NCBI GenBank assembly: GCA_019800895.1
Contig: JAHVKF010000001.1
Span: forward strand, 496,001 to 560,000
Reading direction: 5' to 3'
DNA: 64,000 nt
Source: Halomonas denitrificans
Lineage (GTDB): Bacteria; Pseudomonadota; Gammaproteobacteria; Xanthomonadales; Wenzhouxiangellaceae
This document shows, piece after piece, positions 27,122-36,524 of this stretch. The translations under genes and the position numbers were made by a program. Every line of letters begins with the position of its first letter. Positions within the stretch are counted from its first letter, which is position 1. The notes under the pieces are model-generated. The model searched no databases, was not told where the DNA came from, and saw only the letters and a program-made list of their open reading frames with translations.

Positions 27122-28174
27122 TCACGCGCCCTCGCCCATCGTGGCCCGCAGGTTCCAGGCCTCGGCGTCGAGCCCCTGCTCGCGCAGGTAGCCGGCCAGC
27201 GGCTCGCCGTTGCCGTGGATCGTGATCACGCGTTCGGCACGCTGGTCGCGGACCGTGTCGATCAGCGCCGGCCAGTCCGCGTGGTCCGAGAACACGAAAC
27301 CGCGGTCGTAACCGCGCCGACGGCGGTTCCCGCGGATCCGCATCCACCCCGAAACGAAGCCCGCCGAGTGCTTCGGAAAGCGCCGCATCCAGGTCGAGCC
27401 CGCCGCCGACGGCGGCGCCAGCACCAGTTCACCCGCGAACTTCTCGCCCTTCTCGGCCTCGCTGACCGGCAGCGTCTCCGGAAGCGCGACGCCCTGCGCC
27501 CGGTAGATGTCCGTCAGCGGTCGCATGGCGCCGTGGAGCCAGACCCGCATGCCGGGCCGGCGCGCGACGAGTTCGGCCAGCACGCGCTGCGCCTTGCCCA
27601 GCGCGTAGCAGAACAGCACGGCGGGCCGCGACGCGGCCCGGCACTCGTCCCACCACGCCTCGATTTGGTCGATGACTACGGACGGTTCGGGCCAGCGGTA
27701 GACCGGCAGGCCGAAGGTGCATTCGGTGACCCAGACATCGCAGTCGGCCGGCTGGAACGCCGCGCAGGTCGGGTCCGGCGCACGCTTGAAGTCCCCCGAC
27801 ACGCCCCAGGTGCCCTGCTCGGACTCGATCCGCACCCAGGACGAGCCGAGGATGTGGCCGGCGGGGAACAGGGTAACGCGCGTGTCGCCGAGGTCGAAGG
27901 GCTCGCCCCACTCGTGGCCGTGGTGGTCGGGGCGCGGCTTGTCCTCTGCGGCCGGATCGCCGTCGCCCTCCTCCGCACCGGCGCCGATCCGCGCGGCGAG
28001 GATCGCCTTGTTCGACTCTGCGGTGTGGTATTCCTCCGAGCCGCCCCGCGCATGGTCCGCGTGGGCATGCGTGATGATCGCGCGCGGCACCGGGCGCAGG
28101 GGGTCGATCCAGAAGTCGCCGGCGGCGCAGTACAGGCCGCCGGCGGAGGGTTCGAGGAGGTTCTCGTTGTTCAC
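27122..28174 (-). CDS. MBL-fold ligase-associated DNA exonuclease
   Basis: 350-residue metallo-beta-lactamase/beta-CASP-like nuclease. It has THAHADHARGG (the HxHxDH metal motif), FPAGHILGSSWVRIE, GDFKRAPDPTC and VFSDHADW, as in the exonuclease of the Lhr-Core cluster. An Asp/Glu/His-rich stretch (about 65-100) looks like an insertion. First gene of the operon; GTG 28174 gives the expected start (MNNENLLEPSAGGLYCAAG) but has no obvious ribosome-binding site. Its upstream region is the repeat island from 28.2 kb, so the promoter may lie in or next to repeat DNA. Confidence 0.92.
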   Translation of the reverse strand: MNNENLLEPSAGGLYCAAGDFWIDPLRPVPRAIITHAHADHARGGSEEYHTAESNKAILAARIGAGAEEGDGDPAAEDKPRPDHHGHEWGEPFDLGDTRVTLFPAGHILGSSWVRIESEQGTWGVSGDFKRAPDPTCAAFQPADCDVWVTECTFGLPVYRWPEPSVVIDQIEAWWDECRAASRPAVLFCYALGKAQRVLAELVARRPGMRVWLHGAMRPLTDIYRAQGVALPETLPVSEAEKGEKFAGELVLAPPSAAGSTWMRRFPKHSAGFVSGWMRIRGNRRRRGYDRGFVFSDHADWPALIDTVRDQRAERVITIHGNGEPLAGYLREQGLDAEAWNLRATMGEGA

Positions 28175-28237
28175 GGGGTCAGTCTGACGGGTGGACGTCA
28201 AGGTAGGGTTGGTTTGGGGGTGTTTTCTTTGATTTGA

Positions 28238-28902
28238 AAAGCGTTTCGCCGCTGGCTGCGCCAGCTGATGCGAGTGACTTTTGTGGCGACAAAAGTCACC
28301 AAAAGCGCTCATGCCGGGGAAGTCGCCCGTCGCGGTGCGCCGGGTCCCCTCGATTCTCGGTCGCTGCGGGAGTTTCCGAACTCGCTCCAGTCGCATTGCT
28401 CCTTCCGCTCAAACATGCGGAAACTCTTTTTCCGCAGCGCCCTCCGAGTCTCGGCGCCTTCCCAGGCAGAAAAAGCGGCGTCCTTCCGGACTCTGTCGCC
28501 CCGGAGTTGATGGCATCGCCGCGTAGCGGCTCCGCGAGCTCGCGGCTTTACCGCTCGGTTCGGGGTCCAGTGCCTTTCTGCCGTTTCGATCAAAGACATT
28601 GCACTCGGGATCACGTCCGGGATGACATGCAAAGTGCCGTGAAGCTCGGCATTACGGTGGATTCGACTTTGACGTTCCCGCCGTCAGCACCGTCGAGAAG
28701 CGGAGGTGCGAGCGGCGCTTGTCATGACAATCTGCAAAAAGGTGTCTGAGCGAAGCGAGTTCTTTTTGCCCCGCTCGCACCGAGCATCGGAGGGAACCCG
28801 GGCGCAGCCCGGGCGGCGATGTTCGCGCAGCGGTTTTGGGTACTTTTGGGGCCTCAAAAGTACCTCGCAGAAGCCTGCGAAGCAGGCGTGCGAAACGCTT
28901 TT
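28238..28902. repeat. Hairpin-armed repeat island (665 bp)
   Basis: Non-coding segment bounded by inverted ~70-bp arms, 28238-28310 and ~28832-28902. Both read AAAAGCGTTTCGC from the outside, then a small stem (GCTGGCTGCGCCAGC or GCCTGCTTCGCAGGC), then TGCGAG and a second stem (GTGACTTTTGTGGCGACAAAAGTCAC-like; GTACTTTTGAGGCCCCAAAAGTAC-like, each shortened here in part). The interior contains further palindromic fragments such as CCCGGGCGCAGCCCGGG and no convincing ORF. Arms of this CTTTTG...CAAAAG type are known from memory in intergenic DNA of Xanthomonadales and Pseudomonas. Confidence 0.65.
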
Positions 28903-29052
28903 GATGGTCAATGTCGAACACCAAAGTCACTGGACCCCGGGTCAAGCCCGGGGCGACAGGTTTCGATAGTGCGCTCCCGCTAACCCGGGCTACGAAATCA
29001 CGAGAACGAGGAGAAGCGGCCCGCCGGCCGCCCCCGGCTCGGAGCGGCCGAA
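28903..29052. repeat. Further intergenic palindromes
   Basis: Right-hand continuation of the 878-bp non-coding gap. It contains ACCCCGGGTCAAGCCCGGGG, a GC-rich stem of a kind common between genes, and GCTAACCCGGGCTACG. No gene is supported here. Confidence 0.5.
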
Positions 29053-29607
29053 TCAAAGAGGCGAGTAGTCGAACTTCAACCCACCCACCGACGCTTCGGC
29101 CATCAAGCCGCCCCGCCCGAGGATGAAGACCGCCACGCCCTTCTCGTAACTGGTGGTCGCCGCCACGCCCGCCGAAGCGGCGATCGCCGTGGCCTGGGCG
29201 GAGAACTCGAAGTTTCCGCGCTGGAAGGTGGTCAGCGCCGCCTCGTCCTGGAAGAACACGACCATGGCGAAGTTCTGCGCGCCGATCTGGAAGCCGACGG
29301 TGCCCTGGATCAGCCGGGTGCGTCCGATCGGATCGCCGCGCTCGAACACGATGCCGTTGCCGTAGGCGCCGCCGACGCCGAGCCCACCCTTCCCCAGGCT
29401 GGGGAACACGGCATAGCCGTGCGCATGGTCGACCCAGTCGCGCAGGCCCGGATCGCGATCGACGAAGCGGACGATCGCGGCGCGCGCGTCGGCGATCAGC
29501 ACCGTATCCGACTTGGTCGTGGCGCAGCCGGCGGTCAACAGCAGAAGCGCGGAGAGCAACAGGGTCGTCAGGAACTTCGGGTTCAGCGCAGCACGGACGT
29601 GGATCAT
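29053..29607 (-). CDS. SYLF (Ysc84)-domain lipoprotein
   Basis: 184-residue predicted lipoprotein. The signal peptide (LTTLLLSALLLLTAGC) ends in a lipobox with acylated Cys28. The SYLF/DUF500 domain follows: HGYAVFPSLGKGGLGVGGAYGNGIVFERG, NFAMVVFFQDEAALTTF and the C-terminal GGLMAEASVGGLKFDY (quoted in part). The eukaryotic SYLF domain binds phosphoinositides; the role of bacterial lipoprotein versions is unknown. It follows the ABC exporter by 49 bp on the same strand. Its 3' side opens into the repeat island. Confidence 0.87.
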   Translation of the reverse strand: MIHVRAALNPKFLTTLLLSALLLLTAGCATTKSDTVLIADARAAIVRFVDRDPGLRDWVDHAHGYAVFPSLGKGGLGVGGAYGNGIVFERGDPIGRTRLIQGTVGFQIGAQNFAMVVFFQDEAALTTFQRGNFEFSAQATAIAASAGVAATTSYEKGVAVFILGRGGLMAEASVGGLKFDYSPL

Positions 29608-29656
29608 CGGTCGGGTCTCCGGTTACGTTCTCGGGTTCATGGGGAGCAGGGGCTCG

Positions 29657-31480
29657 TCAGCCTTGGATTTCTTCGGCGGCCATCGGTTCCGTGCCCGCCT
29701 CGGCGAACTGCAGGCGCGCCAGGCGCGCATAGAGCGGCGAGCGCTTGAGCAGTTCTTCATGGGTGCCCTCGGCGCGGACGGCGCCGTCTTCGATCACCAG
29801 GATGCGATCGGCCTGGCGCACCGTGGCCAGCCGGTGGGCGATGACCAGCACGGTCCGGTCCCGGCTGGCTTCGTCGATGGCCTGCTGGACCAGACGCTCG
29901 CTCTCGGCGTCGAGGCTGGCGGTCGCCTCGTCGAGCAGCAGCATGTCCGGGGTCTTGATCAACGCGCGTGCGATCGCCATGCGCTGGCGCTGGCCGCCCG
30001 ACAGGCGCACGCCCCGCTCGCCGAGGAAGGCGTCGAAGCGTTCGGGCAGGGCGTCGATGAACGGGCGCGCGTGGGCCAGCCGCGCGGCCTCCTCCACGGC
30101 CTCGAGCGCCGCATCGGGCCGGCCGTAGCGGATATTGTCCGCGGCCGTACCGGAGAACAGTGCGATGTCCTGGCTGACCAGTCCGATTCCGTCGCGCAGG
30201 GCCACCGGATCGAGGTCGCGCAGGTCGACCGCCTCGCGGGCGCCCTGCAGGCGGATCGCGCCGGACACCGGGTCGTAGAAGCGCAACGCCAGCTGGAAGA
30301 TCGTGCTCTTGCCGGCCCCCGAGGGGCCGACCAGGGCGACGGTCTCACCGGGACGGACCTCGAAGGACAGGCCCTGCAGGACGTTCTGGTCGGGCCGCGA
30401 CGGATAGGCGAAGTCGACGTTGTCGAAGCGCAGCCCCAGGGGACCGTCGGGCAGGGACTTCGGCGAACCGCTCCGGACGAGTGCGTCGTCGGCCTCGAGC
30501 AGTTCGGCGAGGCGTTCCATGGCTCCGGCGGCCCGCTGGACGCCACCCCAGACTTCGCTGAGGGAAGCGGTGGAACCCGCCGCCAGCAACGCGTAGAGCA
30601 CGAACTGGCTGAGCTGCCCCGGGCTGAGCGTGCCGTCGAGGACTTCGCGCGCGCCGAGCCAGAGCACGAAGGTCACGGACCCGAAGGTCATCAGGATGAC
30701 CATCACGATCAGCACCGTGGTCGCCCGCAGCCGGTCGCGCTGGGCGTCGAAGGCGTCCTCGACCTGGCCGCGGAACGTGTCGGCCTCGCGCGCTTCCTGG
30801 GCAAAGGCCTGGACCGTCGACACCGCATTGATGGTCTCGTCGCCGTGAGCGGAGAACTCGGCGACCGCGTCCTGGGCGCGACGGGACAGGCGGCGGACCC
30901 AGCGACCGAGAACCGCGACCGGCACGAAGACCAGCGCGATCATGCCGCCGATGACCCCCGCCAGCGACGGTGCGGTGATCACCAGCAGTACGGAACTACC
31001 GACCAGCATCAGCAGGTTGCGGATCGCTACCGAGGCGCTGGAGCCGATCAGCGACTCGACCAGGGTGGTGTCGGTATTGAGCCTGGACAGCACCTCGCCG
31101 GTGCGGGTCGAGGCGAAGAACTCCGGACCGAGCCGGATCACCCGGCGATAGACCGCCTCGCGCAGATCGGTGATGATCCGCTGGCCCAGCCAGGACACCC
31201 AGTAGAAACGCAGTCCGCCGGCCACGGCCATGACCGTCGCGGCGCCGAACAGCAGCCAGAACCAGCGGTCGATCGTGGCCGGGTCGTCGGCCAGGAAGCC
31301 ACGATCGATGACCTGGCCGACCGCGGCCGGGATGGCCATGGTGCCGGCCGCCGCCAGCACCAGGAACAGGCCGGCGAGGCCGATCTGGAGCCGGTAGCGG
31401 CCGATGAACGGTCCGAGCGCCCGCAGCGAGCGAACGTTGCGGCTCGGCGAGCGGTCGCGGGTCGGATCGACGGCGCTCAC
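29657..31480 (-). CDS. ABC exporter, fused transmembrane and ATPase domains (MsbA-like)
   Basis: 607-residue half-transporter. Six membrane helices span residues ~25-320 (ABC_membrane type), then an ATPase with Walker A VGPSGAGKST, Q-loop LVSQDIALFSG, signature VRLSGGQRQR, Walker B LLLDEATASLD and the H-loop VIAHRL. It works as a homodimer or heterodimer exporting lipid, peptide or drug; the sequence resembles the bacterial ABCB10-like 'ABC transporter transmembrane domain' group. GTG 31480 overlaps the stop of the upstream rarD-like gene (GTGA). Substrate unknown. Confidence 0.93.
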   Translation of the reverse strand: MSAVDPTRDRSPSRNVRSLRALGPFIGRYRLQIGLAGLFLVLAAAGTMAIPAAVGQVIDRGFLADDPATIDRWFWLLFGAATVMAVAGGLRFYWVSWLGQRIITDLREAVYRRVIRLGPEFFASTRTGEVLSRLNTDTTLVESLIGSSASVAIRNLLMLVGSSVLLVITAPSLAGVIGGMIALVFVPVAVLGRWVRRLSRRAQDAVAEFSAHGDETINAVSTVQAFAQEAREADTFRGQVEDAFDAQRDRLRATTVLIVMVILMTFGSVTFVLWLGAREVLDGTLSPGQLSQFVLYALLAAGSTASLSEVWGGVQRAAGAMERLAELLEADDALVRSGSPKSLPDGPLGLRFDNVDFAYPSRPDQNVLQGLSFEVRPGETVALVGPSGAGKSTIFQLALRFYDPVSGAIRLQGAREAVDLRDLDPVALRDGIGLVSQDIALFSGTAADNIRYGRPDAALEAVEEAARLAHARPFIDALPERFDAFLGERGVRLSGGQRQRMAIARALIKTPDMLLLDEATASLDAESERLVQQAIDEASRDRTVLVIAHRLATVRQADRILVIEDGAVRAEGTHEELLKRSPLYARLARLQFAEAGTEPMAAEEIQG

Positions 31481-32439
31481 GGCCGGGCCTCGGCAGGCGC
31501 CGTCGTCCGCCGGGCGAGCCGCCGCTGCAGCCGGGCGTGGCGGGCGGCCGACGCGGTGTAGAGGGCCAGCGCGGTCCAGATCAGGGCGAAGGCCACGGCG
31601 TGATCGGGGGTGAAGGGTTCGCGGAACAGGAACACGGCCAGGCAGAACGAGATCGAAGGTGCAATGTACTGCATCAGGCCCACCGTGATCAGGGGCAATC
31701 CGCGTGCGGCGGTCGCGAACAGCACCAGCGGCACCACCGTGACCAGCCCCGTCCCGGCCATCAGCAGGTCGAAGGCCGGCGAGCCGGCGCCGAACGCCAG
31801 CGCAGCGGGGTCGGCGAGGAACAGGAGCCAGAGTGCGACGACCGGCGTCATCATCAGGGTCTCCCAGAACAGCCCGACCATCGGGCCGACGTCGGTGACC
31901 TTCCGCACCAGGCCGTAGAGGCCGAAGCTCGCCGCCAGTCCGAGCGCCAGCCAGGGCGGCCGACCGACGCGGACGGCGAGATAGATCGTGCCGATCGCCG
32001 CCAGCGCCACCGCGATGCCCTGCACCGGGCGCATTCGCTCGCGCAGGACCACGGTGCCCAGGACGACGCTGACCAGCGGATTGATGAAGTAGCCGAGGCT
32101 GGTCTGCAGCACCCGGTCCGTGTTGACGGCATAGACGAAGATCAGCCAGTTGGCCGCGACCAGCGCGCCGGACACCGCCAGGGCGGCGGCGACGCGCCCG
32201 GAAATGCGGACCGACGAACGGATCCGGCCCCGGTAGCGCACGGCCAGGACGAGGGCAAGGAACACGACCGACCACAGCACCCGGTGGGCGATGATCTCGT
32301 CCGCCCCGGCCTCCCCGACCAGCTTGAAATACAACGGGACGACGCCCCAGAGCCCGTACGCGCCGAGACCGGCCAGCAACGGCAGCGTCGAGGGCGAGCG
32401 CACGTTCGGAGCGACCGACGTCTCAGCCGCCGGAGCCAT
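31477..32439 (-). CDS. RarD-like EamA-family transporter
   Basis: 320-residue protein with ten predicted membrane helices in two EamA repeats. Motifs typical of RarD are GLWGVVPLYFKLVGE, EIIAHRVLWSVVF, NWLIFVYAVNTDRVLQTSLG, GYFINPL and the second-half GLMQYIAPSISFCLAVF. RarD was named as a chloramphenicol-sensitivity gene; true substrates are unclear. ATG 32439 overlaps the 3' end of the AsmA-like gene by 17 bp, and the 3' end overlaps the ABC exporter gene by 4, so the three genes form a tight unit. Confidence 0.9.
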   Translation of the reverse strand: MAPAAETSVAPNVRSPSTLPLLAGLGAYGLWGVVPLYFKLVGEAGADEIIAHRVLWSVVFLALVLAVRYRGRIRSSVRISGRVAAALAVSGALVAANWLIFVYAVNTDRVLQTSLGYFINPLVSVVLGTVVLRERMRPVQGIAVALAAIGTIYLAVRVGRPPWLALGLAASFGLYGLVRKVTDVGPMVGLFWETLMMTPVVALWLLFLADPAALAFGAGSPAFDLLMAGTGLVTVVPLVLFATAARGLPLITVGLMQYIAPSISFCLAVFLFREPFTPDHAVAFALIWTALALYTASAARHARLQRRLARRTTAPAEARP

Positions 32440-34216
32440 CCGCCCCCGCACCGTCGCCGTCCTCCTCGTTCGAATCCTCTTCGTCCGACTCGTCTTCGCC
32501 CTGCAGGCGCCGCTGGAGGAAGTCCATGACCCGCCGCTCGGCTTCTTCCTGAACCGCACTGCCGAGATCGGGCGTGAGGCGCGGCGCGGTCAGCGTGCCG
32601 CCGAGCGCGAGCGGGACCCGCTGCAGCCGTTCCCCGGCCAGGCGCAGTCGACCGTCGAGGGACAGGTCCGCCAGGCCCAGCCGGACCGTTCCGCCGACGC
32701 CCAGCCGCTCGGTCACGATCGTCAGACCGCTGAGGTCGACCACGCCATCGCGGACGGCCAGGGGCCCGGAGAACTCGCTGAACGTCGTCGTTCCGCCGAC
32801 CCCGTCGCGGACGGCGGCCACGACGTCGCGGGCGGCCAGTGCATCGACCATACCGTCGAGGTCCAGGCCGCGAATCTCGCCGTCCCGGAAGGCGTAGTCG
32901 CCGGCGCCGTCCAGCGAAGCCAGCAGCGCGTCGGCGCTCAGGCCCCGGCCGCTGAGGTCGAGCTGGAGCGAACCGGCGCCGGCCAGGAACCGGTCGAGGC
33001 CCCAGGGCGCGAGCGCCGTCGACAGGCTGTCCAGCTCGAAGCTCGGACGCAGGACGAGCCGGGGAGGCTCGGCGTTCAGGTCCGCCCGGGCGAAGGCGCG
33101 GACCGCGCCGCCGTCGAGCTCCGCAGCGAGCGGATCGAGCGTGACCACGCCGTTGCGCGCGACCAGGGTAGCCCGGACATCGGTCAGCGGCAGACCGCCG
33201 AGCCGCATGCGATCGACCACCACATCGCCGTCGGCGTCCATGTCGCGCAGAACCAGGAGCGGCGACGGCGAGTTCTCGGGCACCGCCTCGTCCCCGGCCG
33301 GCAGCGTGGCCAGCAGCGCGTCGACGTCGAGCGACTCGCCGCGCACTTCGGCGCGGACCGACGGCCGGGGGGTTCCGCGCCAGCGACCGGAGACCGCCAG
33401 CGACTGGTCCCCGATCCTGACCCGGCCCTCCTCGAGGCGCGCTTCCGGCACGGCGCCGGTCTCGAGCACGATCGAGCCATCGAGACCGAGCCTCAGATCA
33501 CCGCTGGTCGCTGCCAGTTCCAGTCCGGACAGACGGATCGGCCCGTCGCCGGGAGGCACGTCCAGCGACCCCGTGAGCACGATGCCCTCGAGCACCGGGG
33601 GATCGCCGATCTCCCCGCGAAAGGTGAAGGGAACCGGCCTGCCGAAGCGGAACTCGCCAAGTTCGAAGCGCTCCAGCAGGAAGCGCTGAACCGTGTCGTC
33701 GCGGGCATCGCTGACGACAAGGCGGACATCGGTCAGCCGGATCGCCTCGATCCGGACGTCCGGCCGCTCACCGCTCGGGCCGGCCGAATCGGCCGACGAG
33801 GCATCGCTTGAAGGCGAGTCGGCCGGGGCCAGCAGGCCGTCGAGCGAAGTACGGCCGGCCCGGTCCGTGTGCAGCGTGAGCTCGGCGTCTTCCAGGCCCA
33901 GCGCGCCGGTCTCGACCTGGCCGCGAAGCAGAGGCCACAGCGCGACCGACATCCGGAAGGCGTCTGCCGTGAACAAGGGGGGACCGTCGTAGTCGGGCGG
34001 CCCGGTCAGCGTCACGTCGCGCGCGACGAGTTGGATCCGGGGAAGAAACTGGACGTCGAGCGGCCCGGCCAGCGTCATCGTGCGGCCCGTGCGCTCCTCG
34101 ATCTGTTCGACCGCGAGCTGCTTCAATCTCGCCTCGTCGAGCATGAATACGGCCGTGCCCCACAGGCCCAGCAGAAGAATCAGGAACGCGGAAAGAAAGA
34201 TCAGGAATTTGCGCAT
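32423..34216 (-). CDS. AsmA-family protein
   Basis: 597-residue protein with one N-terminal membrane anchor (FLIFLSAFLILLLGLWGTAVF) and a long periplasmic part. The AsmA domain starts at DEARLKQLAVEQIEERTGRT and the C-terminal AsmA_2-type segment includes GGTTTFSEFSGPLAVRDG and LTAPRLTPDLG, ending in an acidic low-complexity tail. AsmA/TamB-like proteins are thought to carry phospholipids between membranes. The ATG has GGAGG upstream and a TACAAT -10 a further ~25 bp away. First gene of the unit with rarD-like and ABC exporter genes. Confidence 0.9.
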   Translation of the reverse strand: MRKFLIFLSAFLILLLGLWGTAVFMLDEARLKQLAVEQIEERTGRTMTLAGPLDVQFLPRIQLVARDVTLTGPPDYDGPPLFTADAFRMSVALWPLLRGQVETGALGLEDAELTLHTDRAGRTSLDGLLAPADSPSSDASSADSAGPSGERPDVRIEAIRLTDVRLVVSDARDDTVQRFLLERFELGEFRFGRPVPFTFRGEIGDPPVLEGIVLTGSLDVPPGDGPIRLSGLELAATSGDLRLGLDGSIVLETGAVPEARLEEGRVRIGDQSLAVSGRWRGTPRPSVRAEVRGESLDVDALLATLPAGDEAVPENSPSPLLVLRDMDADGDVVVDRMRLGGLPLTDVRATLVARNGVVTLDPLAAELDGGAVRAFARADLNAEPPRLVLRPSFELDSLSTALAPWGLDRFLAGAGSLQLDLSGRGLSADALLASLDGAGDYAFRDGEIRGLDLDGMVDALAARDVVAAVRDGVGGTTTFSEFSGPLAVRDGVVDLSGLTIVTERLGVGGTVRLGLADLSLDGRLRLAGERLQRVPLALGGTLTAPRLTPDLGSAVQEEAERRVMDFLQRRLQGEDESDEEDSNEEDGDGAGADGSGG

Positions 34217-34242
34217 CGCCGGCCTCCGGTGCGAATGGGCGG

Positions 34243-34248
34243 ATTGTA
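34243..34248 (-). promoter_or_regulatory. Putative -10 box (TACAAT) of the AsmA-like gene
   Basis: TACAAT on the minus strand 27-32 bp before the ATG, within the gap after the rplQ terminator. The -35 is not recognisable. Confidence 0.45.
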
Positions 34249-34313
34249 ACGCGCGGCCGTGCAGTGGCCGGCGGCCCGGCCGAACAACGACAGCCAGGGC
34301 CAGGCCGGCGCCC

Positions 34314-34342
34314 AAAGAAAAAGCCCGGCGCAAGCGCCGGGC
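34314..34342 (-). terminator. Rho-independent terminator after rplQ
   Basis: On the minus strand, GCCCGGCG-CTTG-CGCCGGGC (perfect 8-bp stem, 34323-34342) is followed by TTTTTCTTT. It lies 33 bp after the rplQ stop and closes the ribosomal superoperon. Confidence 0.9.
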
Positions 34343-34375
34343 CTTCCTGAACCTCCGGTATCGAACCGGAAATCG

Positions 34376-34765
34376 TTACTCGGCGGCTGCCTCGGAACCC
34401 GGAGCACCCGGCCGGTCGACCAGCTCGACATAGGCCATCGGGGCCTTGTCGCCGGCACGGAACCCGCACTTCAGGATCCGGACATAGCCGCCCGGACGCT
34501 CGCGGTAGCGCGGACCCAGTTCGCTGAACAGCTTGCCGACCGCTTCCTTGTCACGCAGGCGGGCGAAGGCCAGGCGGCGCTTGGCCACGGTGTCCTCACC
34601 GGCCATGGTGATCAGCGGCTCGGCCACCCGGCGCAATTCCTTCGCCTTCGGCAGCGTGGTCTTGATCAGTTCGTGCTTGAACAGGCTCGAGGCCATGTTC
34701 TTGAACATCGCCTGGCGGTGCGACGAGTTCCGGTTGAGCTTGCGGCCCGATTTGCGATGGCGCAT
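34376..34765 (-). CDS. rplQ: 50S ribosomal protein L17
   Basis: 129-residue L17, identified by the opening [20 protein letters not shown], the middle [20 protein letters not shown] and [20 protein letters not shown] near the C-terminus. It binds 23S rRNA close to the peptide exit. It is the last gene of the alpha operon, 11 bp after rpoA, and is followed by the strong terminator at 34314-34342. The tail after residue 117 ([12 protein letters not shown]) is a short nonconserved extension. Confidence 0.97.
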   Translation of the reverse strand: MRHRKSGRKLNRNSSHRQAMFKNMASSLFKHELIKTTLPKAKELRRVAEPLITMAGEDTVAKRRLAFARLRDKEAVGKLFSELGPRYRERPGGYVRILKCGFRAGDKAPMAYVELVDRPGAPGSEAAAE

Positions 34766-34776
34766 CGTGATTCTCC

Positions 34777-35778
34777 TTAAACAGATTCGCGCGCAAGGTT
34801 GGACGGCGGCCAGTTTTCCAGCCGGGTCCCAAGCGAAAGGTCATGCGCGGCCAGGACCGTCTTGATTTCGGTCAGCGACTTCTTGCCGAGATTCGGCGTC
34901 TTGAGCAGTTCGGTTTCGCTGCGCTGGACCAGGTCGCCGACGTACTGGATGTGCTCGGCCTTCAGGCAGTTGGCCGAACGCACGGTCAGTTCGAGATCGT
35001 CGATCGGACGCAGCAGCACCGGGTCGAAGGACTGCTCGTCGCGGGTTTCCTCGTCCTTGTCGCGGGCAATGAAGTCCACGAACACCGACATCTGGTCGAC
35101 CAGGATGCTCGCGGCCAGCTTCACGGCGTCCTCGCAGGACAGGGTGCCGTTGGTTTCGATGTCGAAGACCAGCTTGTCGAGGTCGGTTCGCTGGGCGACT
35201 CGAGCGCTCTCGACGCTGTAGGCCACGCGATGGACCGGGCAATACGACGCGTCGAGCTGCAGGCGACCGATCGAGCGCGACTCTTCTTCGTTGAAGCGCA
35301 GGGTCGCTGCCGGCTGGTAACCGACGCCTCGGGTGATCTTCAGCTGCATGTGCAGCTTCTGCTTCTTGGTCAGCGTGCAGATCACGTGATCCGGGTTGAC
35401 GATTTCGACGTCGTCGTTGACCTGGATATCGCCGGCGGTCACGGCCCCGGCCTTGTCGGCGGTCAGCGTCAGGGTCGCTTCGTCGCGGTTGTGCATGCGC
35501 ACGGCAACGCCCTTGAGGTTCAGCAGGACTTCGACGATGTCCTCCTGCAGTCCTTCCACCGAAGTGTATTCATGCAGCACGCCGTCGATCTCGGCTTCCG
35601 AGATCGCAGCGCCCGGAATGGACGACAGCAGCACGCGACGCAGCGCGTTGCCCAGGGTGTGTCCGAATCCGCGTTCCAGCGGCTCCAGCGTCACCTTCGA
35701 GCGGCGCGGCGAAATTTCCTCGACGATCAGGCCCTTGGGCTTGAGCATCTTTTCGATCAGTGAATACGCACTCGACAT
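34777..35778 (-). CDS. rpoA: RNA polymerase alpha subunit
   Basis: 333 residues from ATG 35778 ([15 protein letters not shown]). The N-terminal dimerisation domain has [21 protein letters not shown], which nucleates core assembly. An acidic linker ([18 protein letters not shown]) leads to the C-terminal domain with [16 protein letters not shown] and [13 protein letters not shown], which contacts UP elements and activators such as CRP-type proteins. An upstream in-frame ATG would add five residues but is less like the family. Between rpsD (88 bp) and rplQ. Confidence 0.97.
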   Translation of the reverse strand: MSSAYSLIEKMLKPKGLIVEEISPRRSKVTLEPLERGFGHTLGNALRRVLLSSIPGAAISEAEIDGVLHEYTSVEGLQEDIVEVLLNLKGVAVRMHNRDEATLTLTADKAGAVTAGDIQVNDDVEIVNPDHVICTLTKKQKLHMQLKITRGVGYQPAATLRFNEEESRSIGRLQLDASYCPVHRVAYSVESARVAQRTDLDKLVFDIETNGTLSCEDAVKLAASILVDQMSVFVDFIARDKDEETRDEQSFDPVLLRPIDDLELTVRSANCLKAEHIQYVGDLVQRSETELLKTPNLGKKSLTEIKTVLAAHDLSLGTRLENWPPSNLARESV

Positions 35779-35866
35779 GAATGCCTCTCTCAAATTCGTC
35801 TAGCTGATTGTTGACACCGGTGCGGAACCCGGCGACCGGATCGCAGCGCGAACCGGTCGGCGCTGA

Positions 35867-36493
35867 TTACTTGGAGTAGAGCTCCACGATCAGGTTCTCG
35901 TTGATATCCGGCGGCAGGTCGTCTCGATCCGGCAGGCTCTTCAGCGTGCCTTCGAACTTGTCCAGATCGGACTCGCACCAGGGCGCGACCATGTCCAGAT
36001 CCCTGGCCACGGTGGCGGCTTCCTGGACGCGGAGGTGCTTGCGCGCCTTCTCGCGGATGGCGACCTTGTCGCCCGGCGCGACCTGCGCGGACGGGATGTT
36101 CAGGATTCCGCCATTGACTTCGACCAGGCGGTGGCTGACCATCTGGCGGGCCTGGGCGCGGGTGACCGCGAAGCCCATGCGGTAGACGACGTTGTCCAGC
36201 CGGCCTTCCAGCAGGCGGAGCAGGTTCTCGCCCGTCGCGCCCTTCTGCTGAGCGGCCTTCTTGTAGTAGTTCCGGAACTGCTTCTCGAGCACGCCGTACA
36301 TGCGGCGCACCTTCTGCTTTTCACGCAGCTGGAGTGCATAGTCGGACAGGCGCTGACGGCGCCCTGCCCCATGCTGCCCCGGCGGCTGCTCGAGCTTGCA
36401 TTTCGAATCCAGGCTGCGTGCCGGGCTCTTCAGGCTCAGGTCGACGCCTTCGCGGCGAGCCAGCTTGCAGGTCGGTCCAGTGTATCGTGCCAT
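35867..36493 (-). CDS. rpsD: 30S ribosomal protein S4
   Basis: 208-residue S4, a primary 16S rRNA binder. The start at 36493 gives [19 protein letters not shown]. The middle carries [19 protein letters not shown] and the S4 RNA-binding domain ([27 protein letters not shown], in part); it ends [10 protein letters not shown]. In E. coli S4 represses the alpha operon by binding an mRNA pseudoknot near rpsM; no such structure was verified here. A Cys at position 9 is a minor variation. Fourth from the end of the superoperon, 31 bp after rpsK. Confidence 0.97.
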   Translation of the reverse strand: MARYTGPTCKLARREGVDLSLKSPARSLDSKCKLEQPPGQHGAGRRQRLSDYALQLREKQKVRRMYGVLEKQFRNYYKKAAQQKGATGENLLRLLEGRLDNVVYRMGFAVTRAQARQMVSHRLVEVNGGILNIPSAQVAPGDKVAIREKARKHLRVQEAATVARDLDMVAPWCESDLDKFEGTLKSLPDRDDLPPDINENLIVELYSK

Positions 36494-36524
36494 TTCGGTG
36501 TCGCTCGTTCGGTAGTGGTTCTGC

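Noticed and set aside
28309-29056. Short ORFs in the repeat island
   Set aside because: Several overlapping frames on both strands, no ribosome-binding sites, and the sequence is dominated by palindromes.
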